The notes: generated by a model from the letters alone, not told the origin. 44,919 bases of DNA from Pseudomonadota bacterium (GCA_027592745.1 JAQCLG010000012.1:1-44919); one strand, 5' to 3'. Positions 1 to 9,424 are shown, numbered from the stretch's first letter. Numbers and translations: made by a program.

Positions 1-60
1 TCTTGAATCACATCCAGAACACCTCGGGAATCCCCATTCGATTCCCCACAAACAGGAAAC

Positions 61-70
61 GCTCTAGCCT
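61..70 (+). promoter_or_regulatory. Candidate -10 motif GCTCTAGCCT
   Basis: GCTCTAGCCT ends 26 bases before the ATG at 97. Nearly the same decamer stands 24-31 bases before three other genes (5096, 24580 minus strand, 35960). TAGSCT keeps the T-A-N-N-N-T pattern of a -10 hexamer, but no convincing -35 box is visible, so the role is inferred. Confidence 0.3.
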
Positions 71-96
71 TCGCGCTCCCGGGGCAGGAGACGATC

Positions 97-884
97 ATGA
101 CACTGGCGACCTTCGCGGCCGACGCGCCGCTGGCGGGGTGCTCGAGGCGATGCGCAGCGACGGTGCCGTGATCCTCACCGGCATGCTGCCCCCCGAAACC
201 ATGGCGCAGGTGGCGTCCGAGATGCGCGAGCGGTTCGACACCATGGGGCGGCGCTCCGAGAGCGATTTCAACGGCTACAGGACGCTGCGCATCGGCGGCG
301 TGCTGGGTTATGCCCCGACCACGGCGCAGCTCATCGGCCATGCCCGCGTGCTCGAGATCGCCGATGCCATCCTGCTGCCCTTCTGCCAGAACTACCGCAT
401 CGGCAGCACCACGGGCATCGAGATCCTGCCCGGCGAGGCCGACCAGGTGCTGCACCGCGACGACACGATCTATCCGCTCCACAGCCTGCCCGGCCTGGAA
501 ACCCAGATCGGCGTCATGTGGTCGTTCTGCGACTTCACGGAGCAGAACGGCGCCACGCGGGTGATCCCGGGCAGCCAGCGCCACAGCGATCCCTGGCCGC
601 CCGACGAGGCCGGCCTCGTGCAGGCCGTGATGCCGGCGGGATCGGCGCTCTTCTACCTCGGCTCGGTCTGGCACGGCGGCGGCGCCAACCGCAGCGAGGC
701 CCCGCGGATGGGCTTCATCAACACCTATTCCCTGGGCTGGCTGCGCCAGGAGACCAACCAGTACCTGGCGGTGCCGCCCGAGATCGCCGCGCAGTACCCG
801 CCGCGCATCCGCCGCCTGATCGGCTACGCCCGCCACAGCCCCATCCTGGGCTTCGGGCGCGCCGACGGCGTCTGGGTTGAATGA
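97..884 (+). CDS. Phytanoyl-CoA dioxygenase (PhyH) family protein, probable 1-base frameshift near the start
   Basis: Non-haem Fe(II)/2-oxoglutarate oxygenase of the PhyH family, expected to hydroxylate a small organic or CoA-linked substrate in the cytoplasm. The facial-triad motif HRDD and the distal histidine in SVWHGGG, followed by an Arg suited to binding 2-oxoglutarate, are visible. The core resembles the second PhyH gene at 17220-18131 (shared [28 protein letters not shown]). The start is the odd part. An ATG at 97 with an upstream CAGGAG opens a plausible N-terminus ([14 protein letters not shown]), but this lies in another frame from the conserved body. One extra G in the GGGG run at 135-138 would join it to [11 protein letters not shown]. 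Without that repair the first in-frame ATG is 150, giving a protein lacking about 18 residues. Substrate unknown. Confidence 0.8.
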
Positions 885-888
885 CGAC

Positions 889-1626
889 TCAGCTCTCGGG
901 CAGGGAGATCACCACCGTGCCGCGCGATTTCTGCGAGCTGGGATCGTCGTGCATCATGGCCGCCAGCATGCCGGCCAGCGGCACCCACTTGGGCGGGTAC
1001 TTGTAACGGGCGACGTCGAGGATCAGCACGCTGTCGGTGGCGGCATCCTAGGCGCCGATGGGCGAGATGTGGCCGGTGCCGATCTCGCCGAACTCCTGGC
1101 GGTCGTAGTTGACGATCAGGCGCTTGGCGGGGTCGGCCAGCGTCGCCTTGACGATCTCGCGGAAGCTGTCCTCGCTGAGGTCGCTGGCGAAGTGGACCTC
1201 CGGCGCCATGCCGACGTTCTCGATGAACTGGCCCAGTTCGGCCAGCGTCAGGCCGACCGACATGACCTCGCCGAAGATCTTGGGCTTCTGCCCGGCGGCC
1301 TCAAACAGCTCGTCCTCGGTCCACAGGTGGTAGGGCGCCCAGCGGGTCGACTCCGGCGCGGGCAGCCCCAGCGAGTTGGCGACGATGGTCACGGTCGCCG
1401 GACCGCAGAAGGTCACGACCTCCTCGGACACCATATAGGTGACCAGCGGCACGTAGTCGCCCTTCAGGTCGGCGCCGAACAGGCGCTGGGTGCCTTCGTC
1501 CGTGGTGACGAAGACCAGCGGCCAGGCGCCTTCCTCGGCCGCGGCGGGTCGCGGCGCGGCGGCAAGCAGGGCGATCAGGCAGGCGGCAAGGACCGGCTGG
1601 AGCATGGATGAGGGTGCTCGGGACAT
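889..1626 (-). pseudogene. Phytochelatin synthase-like secreted protein, interrupted by in-frame TAG
   Basis: Papain-like Cys protease family of phytochelatin synthases, which act on glutathione (gamma-Glu-Cys transfer or removal of Gly). The start at 1626 is preceded by GAGGAA and begins a signal peptide (hydrophobic residues about 9-30, ending PAAAEE), so export to the periplasm is likely. The catalytic triad is readable: Cys74 in TFCGPATV, His186 in GHISPIG, and Asp204 in LILDVARYKYPP; the 18-residue His-Asp spacing equals that of known family members. Codon 193 is TAG (1048-1050), at a position where homologues usually carry Tyr, and the frame then continues cleanly for 52 codons to a TGA at 889. 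Termination at the TAG would remove the catalytic Asp and kill the enzyme. It lies 139 bases downstream of the alpha/beta hydrolase gene on the same strand. Confidence 0.8.
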
Positions 1627-1765
1627 GGCGGCATTCCTCGTGGCTGCGGGCTGAGGTCGGTGCCGTGCGCCGTCTCCGGCGCCCCCCGGCACGGGCCCCA
1701 TCGTTCGCGCCTGCAACCGGGAGTCAAGGCGGGCGGTCCGGCGGTTCGCCCGCCACGATGCGCCC

Positions 1766-2557
1766 TCAGGGATGGTCGAGCCCGGCGACGAAGGCGGCCA
1801 TGGCCCTGCCGATCTCCTCGGCATGGGGCCGGAAGTTGTGCGTCATCTCGGGCAGGTCGCAGGCCCTGGCCCCCGGAATCGCCGCGGTCATGGCGCGGAA
1901 CTTCTCCAGGGCGATGTATTCGTCGCGGTGGGCCTCCAGCACCAGCACCGGCCGGTTGATCGCGCCCATCATCTGCGCCGAGATGTTGGGCGTCGTCGCC
2001 CAGGCGCGTTCCAGCGCGGCACCCAGGCGCGCCAGCTTCTCGGCCGGCATGCCCAGGCCCAGCAGGATCTTCGAAAGCCCCATGGGGTCCTCCCGGCCTT
2101 CTGCGATCAGGCGCGGCAGTTCCCGGGTCATGGCATCGGCCGCGGCGTCGTAGCTGTCGCGGTTGCACGGCGTGCCCGAGAGCGTCGCGCTGAGCACCCG
2201 GTGGGGATAGTCGGACAGCAGGTGCAGCGCCGCGCAGCCACCGTCGCTGTGGCCGAAGACGTGCATCGCCCCGTACTCCAGCGCGTTCATGAAGCCGACC
2301 GCGTCGGCGGCCTCGCGGGCATAGGTCACCGGCCCCTCGCCGAAACCCGACTTGCCGTGGCCGCGCGCATCGATCGCGTGGACGCGGAAGTGGCGGCCGA
2401 AGGCATCGAGTGCCACGTCGATGCTGCTGGTCATGCCGAAGCCGCCGTTGAGCAGCAGCAGGGGCGGGCCCTGGCCGACGACCTCGTAGTACATGTCGAA
2501 GTCGTCGATACGCACGAAGGCGCCGTTGCGGTCGGTGCGCGGATCGGTCCAGGCCAT
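1766..2557 (-). CDS. Alpha/beta-fold hydrolase
   Basis: A 263-residue cytoplasmic alpha/beta hydrolase of the esterase/epoxide-hydrolase superfamily. The oxyanion-hole region LLLLNGGFG, the strand IDARGHGKS, the nucleophile elbow GHSDGG (Ser) and a late His in MTHNFRP are visible; an Asp in EAHRDEY is the likely acid. Start at ATG 2557 (MAWTDPR) with GAGAA upstream; a much longer open frame exists but its extension is antisense to the enoyl-CoA hydratase gene and is not used. It is divergent from the hydratase gene at 2666 with about 108 bases between them, which must hold both promoters. The substrate cannot be told from sequence. Confidence 0.88.
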   Translation of the reverse strand: MAWTDPRTDRNGAFVRIDDFDMYYEVVGQGPPLLLLNGGFGMTSSIDVALDAFGRHFRVHAIDARGHGKSGFGEGPVTYAREAADAVGFMNALEYGAMHVFGHSDGGCAALHLLSDYPHRVLSATLSGTPCNRDSYDAAADAMTRELPRLIAEGREDPMGLSKILLGLGMPAEKLARLGAALERAWATTPNISAQMMGAINRPVLVLEAHRDEYIALEKFRAMTAAIPGARACDLPEMTHNFRPHAEEIGRAMAAFVAGLDHP

Positions 2558-2665
2558 GGTCGTGTTCTCGCCGGTGCTGTTGCGCGCGACAGTGAACCCG
2601 CCCGGGAGGGCGATGCCAAGAGCGCCCGATTCGGCTAAACAGGGAACAGACAAGGGGAGCCCGTC

Positions 2666-3442
2666 ATGACCGATTCCGTCCGCCTGGTGCGCCGCGGCGC
2701 CTGCCTGGAAATCACGCTGGATCGGCCCAAGGCCAACGCCATCGATGCACCGACCAGCCGCAGCCTCGCGGCGGCCTTCGACACCTTCCAGGCCGATCCC
2801 GACCTGCGCGTGGCGATCCTCACCGGCGGCGGCGAGCGCATCTTTTCGGCCGGCTGGGACCTCTCGACCAGCGGCAGCGACGACGAGGACTGGGGCAGCG
2901 GCGGCTGGGGCGGCATCTGCCGACGTCTCGACCTGGAAAAACCCGTGATCGCCGCGGTCAACGGCGCCTGCGCGGCCGGCGGCTTCGAGATCGCGCTCGC
3001 CTGCGACCTGATCGTGGCGGCCGACCACGCCCGTTTCTTTCTCTCCGAAGCCACCCTGGGCCTCACCGTCGATGTCGGCACGATCCCGCGCCTCTTCCAG
3101 CGCGTGCCCCATCCGGTTGCCGTGGAGATGCTCTACACCGGCAGGCGTCTGGATGCGCAGGAGGCGCTGGCCATGGGACTGGCTGCCCAGGTCGTGCCGA
3201 TGGCCGGCCTGATGCCGGCGGCGCGCGCCCTGGCCGATCGCATCTGCGCCTCCGCGCCGCTCTCGGTCGCCGCGATGAAGCAGATGATCACCATCGCGTC
3301 GTCGCTGCCGGTGGGTGAGACCTATGCCGCGCTCGATGCCGGCCGTTTCACCGCCCAGCAGCGCGCCCACGGCAGCGAGGACGCGCTGGAAGGCCCGCGC
3401 GCCTACATGGAAAAGCGCGATCCCGTGTGGAAGGGGCGTTAG
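2666..3442 (+). CDS. Enoyl-CoA hydratase/isomerase family protein (CaiD-like)
   Basis: Crotonase-fold protein of 258 residues, the usual family length. The oxyanion-hole segments are seen: FSAGWDLS (about residues 69-76) and [16 protein letters not shown] (about 98-113), followed by SEATLGL. The FSAGWDL version of the first motif is typical of carnitinyl-CoA dehydratase-like members, so hydration of an enoyl- or crotonobetainyl-type CoA thioester is a reasonable guess, not a proof. The ATG is preceded by AAGGGGAG. It ends in TAG, and this stop overlaps the TAA of the convergent monooxygenase gene by two bases (3440-3441). A CaiB-like CoA-transferase occurs elsewhere in the window (19900). Confidence 0.9.
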   Translation: MTDSVRLVRRGACLEITLDRPKANAIDAPTSRSLAAAFDTFQADPDLRVAILTGGGERIFSAGWDLSTSGSDDEDWGSGGWGGICRRLDLEKPVIAAVNGACAAGGFEIALACDLIVAADHARFFLSEATLGLTVDVGTIPRLFQRVPHPVAVEMLYTGRRLDAQEALAMGLAAQVVPMAGLMPAARALADRICASAPLSVAAMKQMITIASSLPVGETYAALDAGRFTAQQRAHGSEDALEGPRAYMEKRDPVWKGR

Positions 3443-4455
3443 GCCGAAGCGGCGGCCTCCCGGCCATCCGTCACGATCATCTGTTCTGCTACGATCTCGA
3501 AGCTCCTGAGGCGTGCCTCGTGGTCGTGGATGTGGGTCGTCACCATCAGCTCGTCGGCACCGGTCCGCGCGATGAAGGCTTCCAGGCCGGCCTTCACCGT
3601 TCCGGGCGCGCCGTGGACGGAGCAGGACAGCGTCTCCTCGAGCATGTGGCGTTTGGCGCGACCCAGGCTCTCCTCGTAACCCTCGACCGGCGGCGGCAGC
3701 TTGCCCGGCCGGCCGCTACGCAGGTTGACGAAGGACTGCAGCACCGAGGTCCGCAGGAAGGCGGCCTTCTCGTCGCTTTCGGCGGCAACGACGTTGACGC
3801 CCAGCATGACATGGGGATGGCCGAGCTGTTCGGAGGGTTCGAAGCGTTCCCGGTAGATCGCGATCGCCTGCATCATCGCGGCCGGCGCGAAGTGGGAGGC
3901 AAAGGCATAGGGCAGGCCCAGCGCCGCGGCGAGCTGGGCGCCGTAGAGGCTGGAACCCAGGATCCACAGCGGCACGTCCTGGCCCTCGCCGGGCACGGCG
4001 CGGATCGCCTGGCCGGGTTCGGCCGGGCGGAAGTAGTGCTGCAGCTCCAGCACGTCGCGCGGGAAGGCATCGACATCGCCGGTCAGGGTGCGGCGCAGGG
4101 CGTGCGCGGTGTGCTGGTCGGTGCCCGGCGCGCGGCCCAGGCCGAGTTCGATGCGGCCGGGATAAAGCGCGTTGAGCGTGCCGAACTGCTCGGCGATCAC
4201 CAGCGGGGCGTGGTTGGGCAGCATGACGCCGCCGGCGCCGACCTTGATGGTCTGCGTGCCGCCGGCGACATGGCCGATCACCACCGCGGTCGCCGCGCTG
4301 GCGATGCCCTGCATGTTGTGGTGCTCGGCCAGCCAGTAGCGGTTGAATCCGAGCGCCTCGGCACGCCGGGCGAGCTCGAGCGTTCTTCTGAGGGCGAGCG
4401 TGGCATCGCCGCCCTCGGTGATGGGACACAGGTCCAGAACCGAGATGGGAATCAT
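3439..4455 (-). CDS. Luciferase-like (LLM class) flavin-dependent monooxygenase
   Basis: A 338-residue protein of the bacterial luciferase-like superfamily, single-subunit MsnO8-like group, using reduced flavin and O2. Recognisable segments are the N-terminal [18 protein letters not shown] (about residues 39-47), [26 protein letters not shown] and WILGSS. Start ATG 4455 was chosen because SVLD sits at the very N-terminus in the family. A TATATC sequence ends only about seven bases before this ATG, so the transcript may be leaderless or very short-leadered. Convergent with the hydratase gene; transcribed away from the EF-hand gene at 4541. The substrate is unknown. Confidence 0.9.
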   Translation of the reverse strand: MIPISVLDLCPITEGGDATLALRRTLELARRAEALGFNRYWLAEHHNMQGIASAATAVVIGHVAGGTQTIKVGAGGVMLPNHAPLVIAEQFGTLNALYPGRIELGLGRAPGTDQHTAHALRRTLTGDVDAFPRDVLELQHYFRPAEPGQAIRAVPGEGQDVPLWILGSSLYGAQLAAALGLPYAFASHFAPAAMMQAIAIYRERFEPSEQLGHPHVMLGVNVVAAESDEKAAFLRTSVLQSFVNLRSGRPGKLPPPVEGYEESLGRAKRHMLEETLSCSVHGAPGTVKAGLEAFIARTGADELMVTTHIHDHEARLRSFEIVAEQMIVTDGREAAASA

Positions 4456-4540
4456 GGAACCTGATATAGGGGCGCCCGCACCGTCCCGCCAGCGATGAAC
4501 GCGCCGCAATTCCACCGCAAACCGGCCCAAGGATGACGAC

Positions 4541-5056
4541 ATGCGCAAATGGTTGTTCGCTCTTGCCCTGATTCTGCCCGGCGCCGCCACGGCGACGGCC
4601 CAGACCGCCTCGCCCGATGCCCTGCTGGTGCAGCAGTTGATCGACGGCGCGCGCGAACCCTGCAGGACCCAGCCGGCCCAGGTCTGCGTCGACATCGGCT
4701 TCTGGTTTGCCGCCTCCGATCCAGACCGCGGTCTCTCGCTCGACGATGTCGTGCTGCTGCGCCAGCGCCTGGGTGCGTGGTTCCAGGCCTATCAGGAAAC
4801 GCTGGTGCCCCGGGCGCGCACCGGCTTCGGCCTAGGTTTCCTGCTGGCCGACGGCATGACCATACCGAAGCTGCACGGCAGCTTCGACAGCAACGGCGAC
4901 GGCTACGTCAGCCAGGCCGAACTGCTGGCCGACGTTACCCTCGACCAGCGTCCCCTGGGCCAGGTGCTCTCGGATCCCGATGCCGTCGACCGGGTCGGGC
5001 TGGCCAACCGCCTGGGCCTGCCGCCCGCCATGCTCGATCAGCTTTTCCAGAAATAG
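4541..5056 (+). CDS. Secreted EF-hand domain protein, function unknown
   Basis: A 171-residue protein with a clear signal peptide ([21 protein letters not shown]), so periplasmic or secreted. Residues 116-127 form a canonical 12-residue EF-hand calcium loop ([12 protein letters not shown]). An earlier [10 protein letters not shown] stretch may be a degenerate second loop. Two Cys residues (in EPCRTQ and QVCVD) could form a disulphide. The ATG follows AAGGATGACGAC. It is followed after 73 bases by the Rieske oxygenase gene on the same strand, but that gap contains its own candidate promoter motif. No enzyme domain is recognised. Confidence 0.8.
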   Translation: MRKWLFALALILPGAATATAQTASPDALLVQQLIDGAREPCRTQPAQVCVDIGFWFAASDPDRGLSLDDVVLLRQRLGAWFQAYQETLVPRARTGFGLGFLLADGMTIPKLHGSFDSNGDGYVSQAELLADVTLDQRPLGQVLSDPDAVDRVGLANRLGLPPAMLDQLFQK

Positions 5057-5095
5057 GCGCCGGGCCACAAACCTGTCGCCAGCACACCTGCATCC

Positions 5096-5105
5096 GCTCT
5101 AGCCT
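5096..5105 (+). promoter_or_regulatory. Candidate -10 motif GCTCTAGCCT
   Basis: Same decamer as at 61-70, here ending 24 bases before the Rieske oxygenase ATG and lying in the 73-base gap behind the EF-hand gene. No clear -35 hexamer is seen. Confidence 0.3.
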
Positions 5106-5129
5106 CCGCTGCTTGACGGAGACGGCGCG

Positions 5130-6425
5130 ATGACGAAGGCACAGGGAGAACAGACGGTCGAGGCGCTGGCGGCACGCCATCGCCGGGGCTTCACGCTGGA
5201 GCAGCCGTTCTACAACGATCCCGCCATCTTCGCCCGCGACCTCGAGCAGATCGTCTCCAGGCAGTGGCTGCTGGTCGACCACGCCAGCCGCCTCGGCAAG
5301 GCCGGCGACTGGGTGACCTTCGCGGTCGCCGGCGAATCCATCGTCCTGGTGCGGGGCAGGGACGGGGAGATCCGCGGCTTCTTCAACGTCTGCCGCCACC
5401 GCGGCAGCCGCATCTGCCTGACCGAAGAGGGCAACAGCCGGACGCTGACCTGCCCCTATCACGCCTGGGTCTGGAACCTGGAGGGGCAGCTCCAGCTTGC
5501 CCGCGGCATGGCCGCCGACTTCGACAGGGACGCCTGGCCGCTGCATGCCTGCCAGGTGCGGGTCTGGCACGGCCTGATCTTCGTCAACCTGGCGGCCGAG
5601 GGCGATCCCGAGGTGCTGCCCTTCGAGACGCTGGCGGCCGATTGCGAACCCTACCTCGCGCGCGAGGACCTTGGCCGCACCAGGATCGCCGCGCGCATCG
5701 CCTATCCCACCCATGCCAACTGGAAGCTCGTGCTCGAGAACTTCCAGGAATGCCACCACTGCGCGCCCTCGCATCCCGAGTACACGGCGGTCCATTCTTA
5801 CGTCACCGAGGAGCCGCGCGACCCCGCCGGCTGGTGGGAGCGGCACCAGTCTTGGCAGGGGGCACGCCGCGCCGCCGGCCTCCATGCCGAGATTGCCGCT
5901 CCCTACGACGCCGACCCGCGCCAGCCCCACGGCGGCTGGTACGCGCCGATCCGGCCGGGCATCGACACGCTCTCCAGGGACGGCAAGCCGCTTGCCCCGC
6001 TGCTTGGCAGCCACACCGCCTTCGACGGCGTCGACACCGGCATCTGCCTTGGCCAGTTCGGCTTTGCCCATGTGTGCAACGACCACGCCGTGCTCTTCCG
6101 CTTCACGCCGCGCCGCGTCGACCTCACCGATGTCGAGCTGATCTGGCTGGTCCACGAGGATGCCGTCGAGGGTCGCGACTACGACCGCGACCGCCTCACC
6201 TGGCTGTGGGACATCACCACGATCGAGGACACGAAGATCATCAACGACAACCAGGCAGGCGTGAACTCCAGCCGCTACGCCCCCGGCCCCTACGTCCCGG
6301 CCGAAGCCTACGCCCAGGCCTTCATCGACTGGTACGTCGACCGCATCGGCGGCCAGCCTCCCCAGGCGCGCGCCGCCACGCCCCCCGCCCGCGACTTCCG
6401 CGGCAACGTCGTCGCTGCGGAGTAG
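5130..6425 (+). CDS. Rieske non-haem iron oxygenase, alpha subunit (aromatic-ring hydroxylase/GbcA-like)
   Basis: A 431-residue large subunit of a Rieske oxygenase. The Rieske [2Fe-2S] ligands appear as CRHRGSR and CPYHAW (about residues 88-113), and the mononuclear iron site as NFQECHHCAPSHPEY (about 205-219: bridging acidic residue region plus two His). This pattern, with Glu near the bridging position, is shared with the group that includes glycine betaine, stachydrine and carnitine monooxygenases, so a quaternary-amine substrate is plausible; an aromatic acid is also possible. ATG 5130 has GGAG upstream. No ferredoxin reductase partner is present in the window, so electrons must come from a protein encoded elsewhere. 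Confidence 0.88.
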   Translation: MTKAQGEQTVEALAARHRRGFTLEQPFYNDPAIFARDLEQIVSRQWLLVDHASRLGKAGDWVTFAVAGESIVLVRGRDGEIRGFFNVCRHRGSRICLTEEGNSRTLTCPYHAWVWNLEGQLQLARGMAADFDRDAWPLHACQVRVWHGLIFVNLAAEGDPEVLPFETLAADCEPYLAREDLGRTRIAARIAYPTHANWKLVLENFQECHHCAPSHPEYTAVHSYVTEEPRDPAGWWERHQSWQGARRAAGLHAEIAAPYDADPRQPHGGWYAPIRPGIDTLSRDGKPLAPLLGSHTAFDGVDTGICLGQFGFAHVCNDHAVLFRFTPRRVDLTDVELIWLVHEDAVEGRDYDRDRLTWLWDITTIEDTKIINDNQAGVNSSRYAPGPYVPAEAYAQAFIDWYVDRIGGQPPQARAATPPARDFRGNVVAAE

Positions 6426-6431
6426 GGCAGC

Positions 6432-7886
6432 CTACCGCGCGACGCCGAACATGTTGCTTTCGGACTTCACGAAGAGGTTGAGCAGGGCGTCCTCGACGTT
6501 CTCGACCGTTTACTGCGGCGGCGTGCCCTCGAACTTGCAGGAGGCCAGCACCTGCTCGACGATGAACTTGGGCTGGAAGTAGGCAAGCTGGGCATCGTTG
6601 GCCTTGATCGTGTCCATCACCTGGTCGAACACCGCGTCGGTCAGCTCCATGCCGGCCTTCTTCGACATGCCCTCGAAGACCTTGCGGAAGAGGTCCTCGG
6701 GCGGCTCCACGGCCTCCAGCTTGTAGGCGATGCGGTGCTGGAAGGCCGGGTCCATCAGGTCGTTGGGGTGCAGGTTGGTCGAGAAGATGACGAACTCGTC
6801 GAAGGGGATCTGCACCGTCTTGCCGGTGTGGAAGGTGAGGTAGTCGACCCGGCTGTTGAGCGGCACGATCCAGCGGTTGAGGATTTCCTCGGGCTTGACC
6901 CGCTGGCGCCCGAAGTTGTCGATCAGGAAGGTGCCGTTGAGCGCCTTGATGTGCAGCGGCGCCTCGTAGAACTTGGCCAGCGCGTTGAACTTCAGGTCGA
7001 GCATTTCCATGGTCAGCTCGCCGCCGGTGATGACCAGCGGCCGGAAGCAGGGCACCCAGCGCTTGTCGAAACGCTCGCGCCGCAGGCCGCGGGCGCCGCC
7101 GCCGGTCACCTCCGGCACCTGCTTGTGCAGGGTGGGATCGAAGACCTTGACGATCTGGCCCTCGGCGACAAAGCAGTGGGGAACGTAGACCACGGTCTCG
7201 AAGATCTGGCCGATGATCTCGGCGATGGTCGTCTTGCCGTTGCCCGCCGGGCCGTAGATCAGCATGGCGGTGCCCGAGTTGATTGCCGGCCCCAGCCGCG
7301 TCAGCAGGCGGTCGGGCATGACGATGTGGGCAAAGGCCTTCTGCATCTGCTCGCGGTTGACCAGTTCGCCGCCGATGCGCTGGTGGCGGATGCGTGCGCA
7401 GAAGGCCTCGAAGGAGACCGGGGCGGGGCCGAAGTACTGGCTCTGGTTCATCGCCTCGATCGCTTAGTCGCGGCCCAGCTTGGTCAGGCCGCAGCGGGTT
7501 TCCTGGACCGCGCCGACGCCGGTGTCGATGGCACCCAGGCCCTCGATCAGCTTGCGTTCGGTGGCGTCCGTGATGAGCACGGCCATGACGTTGGCTGGCA
7601 GGCACATCGCATCGCCCATCTGCGACTGCAGCTCCAGGTTCTCCGAATACATGCCCTTCATCATGAGCTGGAGCAGCGCCAGGCCGTCGATGCCGGTGTC
7701 GGCGATGGTGTTGGGTGCGGCGGGAATGTCGGCCACCGCTTCTGCCGCGACCTCGGCGCTGAGCATGCCCAGCGCCACCAGCACATCGGCCAGGCGGCCG
7801 CCGTTCTCGCGCTGGTGTTCGCCGGCCCGCTGGATGTCCTCCAGGCTGACCAGCCTGCGCGCCACCAGAATGTCGGAAAGATTCAT
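6432..7886 (-). pseudogene. AAA+ ATPase with GspE-N-like domain, interrupted by two in-frame TAA codons
   Basis: Read through, this is one 484-codon frame. Residues 1-60 (MNLSDILVARRLVS, GRLADVLVALGML) resemble the small N-terminal domain of GspE/PilB-type ATPases. An AAA+ module follows, with Walker A GPAGNGKTT at about 212-220, a Walker B-like FLIDNFGRQ, sensor-1 IFSTNLHP and an arginine-finger region AFQHRI. Walker B has Asp-Asn where Asp-Glu is usual. TAA codons occur at codon 141 (7464-7466), between the two domains, and at codon 459 (6510-6512), near the C-terminus; both are in frame with the TAG at 6432. Translation could restart at MNQSQYF (7451). The biological role is unknown. The gene is divergent from the MFS gene. 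Confidence 0.75.
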
Positions 7887-7929
7887 CGCCTGCGCCCCCG
7901 TATGACGGAATCCTGAAATCCCGGGGCCG

Positions 7930-7935
7930 ATTGTA
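7930..7935 (-). promoter_or_regulatory. Candidate -10 box TACAAT for the AAA ATPase gene
   Basis: On the minus strand TACAAT lies 44 bases before the ATG at 7886. The -35 region at the right distance is poor, so this is only a candidate. Confidence 0.3.
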
Positions 7936-8047
7936 GAGAGAAGCCGGTGCCGGCATCACCCCGTGACAGGACCCCGCCGGCATGCCATGGAAGCCCGGCC
8001 CGCCGCGCCGTTGGAGCCCTGCGGCAGACGGGGGCGCCCTGGCGATC

Positions 8048-9241
8048 ATGAATCCGGTCTTCCACTCCTGGGCGTTCCGCCGCCTCTGGTTCAGCGTCGC
8101 GTTCAGCGCCGCCAGCGCCTCGGCCGATTTCGTGCTGGTCGGCTGGCTGACGCTGCAGGCTGCCGGCAGCCCGGCCTGGGTCGGCGTTGCCTTTGCCCTC
8201 TACTACGTGCCCATGCTGGTGCTGGGTGTGCCGGCCGGCAGCCTGGCCGACCGCTACGACCGCTACCGCCTGATCCGCGGACTGGAGCTGGCAGGCGCCG
8301 CGATCCTGCTCGCCTTCGCCCTGGTCTTTGTCCTGGTCCAGCCGGGACTGGTCCTGGCCCTCGTGCTGCCGCTGGTCCTGGGCAGCCTGCGCGCGGTGCA
8401 GAGCACGGTGCGCCTGAGTTTTGCCTATGACCTGGTCGGACCCGACAACCTGACGCCGGCGCTGGCCGGCACCAGCGTGGGCACGCGGCTGGGCATGATC
8501 GCCGGTGCCCTGGTCGCCGGTGCGGTGGCGCAGCATTACGGGGCGGCGCCGGCCTTCCTGCTGATGGCGGCCTCCCACGGCGCGGCCTGGGCGGTCCTGG
8601 GCGGCGGCCTGCAGACCGCCTCGATCCAGAAGCCCGATACCACGCCGTTGCTGCGCAACCTGCGCGACAGCGCCGCCGAGGTCGCCCGCAACAGGCTGCT
8701 GCTCACCCTGATCGTGGTCACCGCCGTGGTCGAGGTCTTCGGCGTTTCCTTCCTCACCCTGGTGCCCAGCCTGGCGCAGGACCGCCTGGCGCTTGGCGCC
8801 CAGGGCATGGGCTGGATGCAGGCGGTGCAGTCGGCCGGCGGCCTGCTTGCCGGGCTGGTGATGTTCGCCCTGCCGCCGCTGCGCCGCAACGCCGCGGCCT
8901 ATGCCGCCTCGATCCTGTGCCTGGGGCTTGCCGTCATGGCCCTGGGTGTCGCTGCGGGCCTGGCGGCCCATCTCATCGTGCTGGCGACGATCTCGGCGGC
9001 CATCGCGGTCTGGGACATCCTGACCCAGAGCATGATGCAGCGCAGCGTGCCCGACCACCTGCGCGGCCGCGCCATGGGCGCCTGGGTCTTTGCCATCGGT
9101 TCGGCGCCGCTCGGCCACCTGCAGATCGGCCTGCTGGCCGCCAGCCTGGGGTCCGCCCAGGCGCTGGTCATCAACGGCGCCTGCGTCGTCGGCGTCATTG
9201 CCGTGGCCATGCTGGTCTCGCGCGCGCTGCGCCGGTTGTAG
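8048..9241 (+). CDS. MFS transporter
   Basis: A 397-residue major facilitator superfamily protein of the inner membrane with about 12 hydrophobic segments. The loop-2 signature appears as GSLADRYDRYR after the second segment, and TSVGTRLGMIAGALVAGAVA marks a typical helix 5 region. It resembles the enterobactin-exporter-like (EntS/MFS_3) group, which suggests drug or small-molecule efflux. The ATG at 8048 (MNPVFHSW) was preferred to one at 7982 because the extra 22 residues are Pro/Arg-rich and unlike the family. The gene is divergent from the AAA ATPase and ends about 107 bases before the tRNA. Confidence 0.88.
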   Translation: MNPVFHSWAFRRLWFSVAFSAASASADFVLVGWLTLQAAGSPAWVGVAFALYYVPMLVLGVPAGSLADRYDRYRLIRGLELAGAAILLAFALVFVLVQPGLVLALVLPLVLGSLRAVQSTVRLSFAYDLVGPDNLTPALAGTSVGTRLGMIAGALVAGAVAQHYGAAPAFLLMAASHGAAWAVLGGGLQTASIQKPDTTPLLRNLRDSAAEVARNRLLLTLIVVTAVVEVFGVSFLTLVPSLAQDRLALGAQGMGWMQAVQSAGGLLAGLVMFALPPLRRNAAAYAASILCLGLAVMALGVAAGLAAHLIVLATISAAIAVWDILTQSMMQRSVPDHLRGRAMGAWVFAIGSAPLGHLQIGLLAASLGSAQALVINGACVVGVIAVAMLVSRALRRL

Positions 9242-9347
9242 GACCACGCCGGCGCTTGCCTGGTCCGGCACCCCAGGAGGCGGTCCCTGCGGACCGCTTC
9301 CCCCGCCCCTTGCCCCATCTGGGCGCGCGCCCTAAACAGAAGTGCGT

Positions 9348-9424
9348 GGGCCTGTAGCTCAACTGGTTAGAGCCGGCCGCTCATAACGGTCTGGTTGCAG
9401 GTTCGAGTCCTGCCGGGCCCACCA
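9348..9424 (+). tRNA. tRNA with CAT anticodon, probably tRNA-Ile2 (lysidine-modified)
   Basis: A 77-base cloverleaf with encoded CCA end. The acceptor stem is GGGCCTG/CGGGCCC, the anticodon loop CTCATAA, the T-arm GCAGGTTCGAGTCCTGC. Anticodon CAT could mean elongator Met or Ile2. The C4-G69 and C5-G68 pairs are the acceptor features that the lysidine synthetase TilS uses to recognise tRNA-Ile2, so Ile2 is favoured. It is not an initiator tRNA, since the first pair is matched and the GGG/CCC anticodon-stem signature is absent. Confidence 0.92.

Noticed and set aside
7883-9271. 462-residue minus-strand frame rich in Gln/Gly/Asp/His
   Set aside because: Exact shadow of the MFS gene; low-complexity composition typical of antisense frames in GC-rich DNA. 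The same applies to large frames at 15676-17328, 33186-34472 and 37651-39297.
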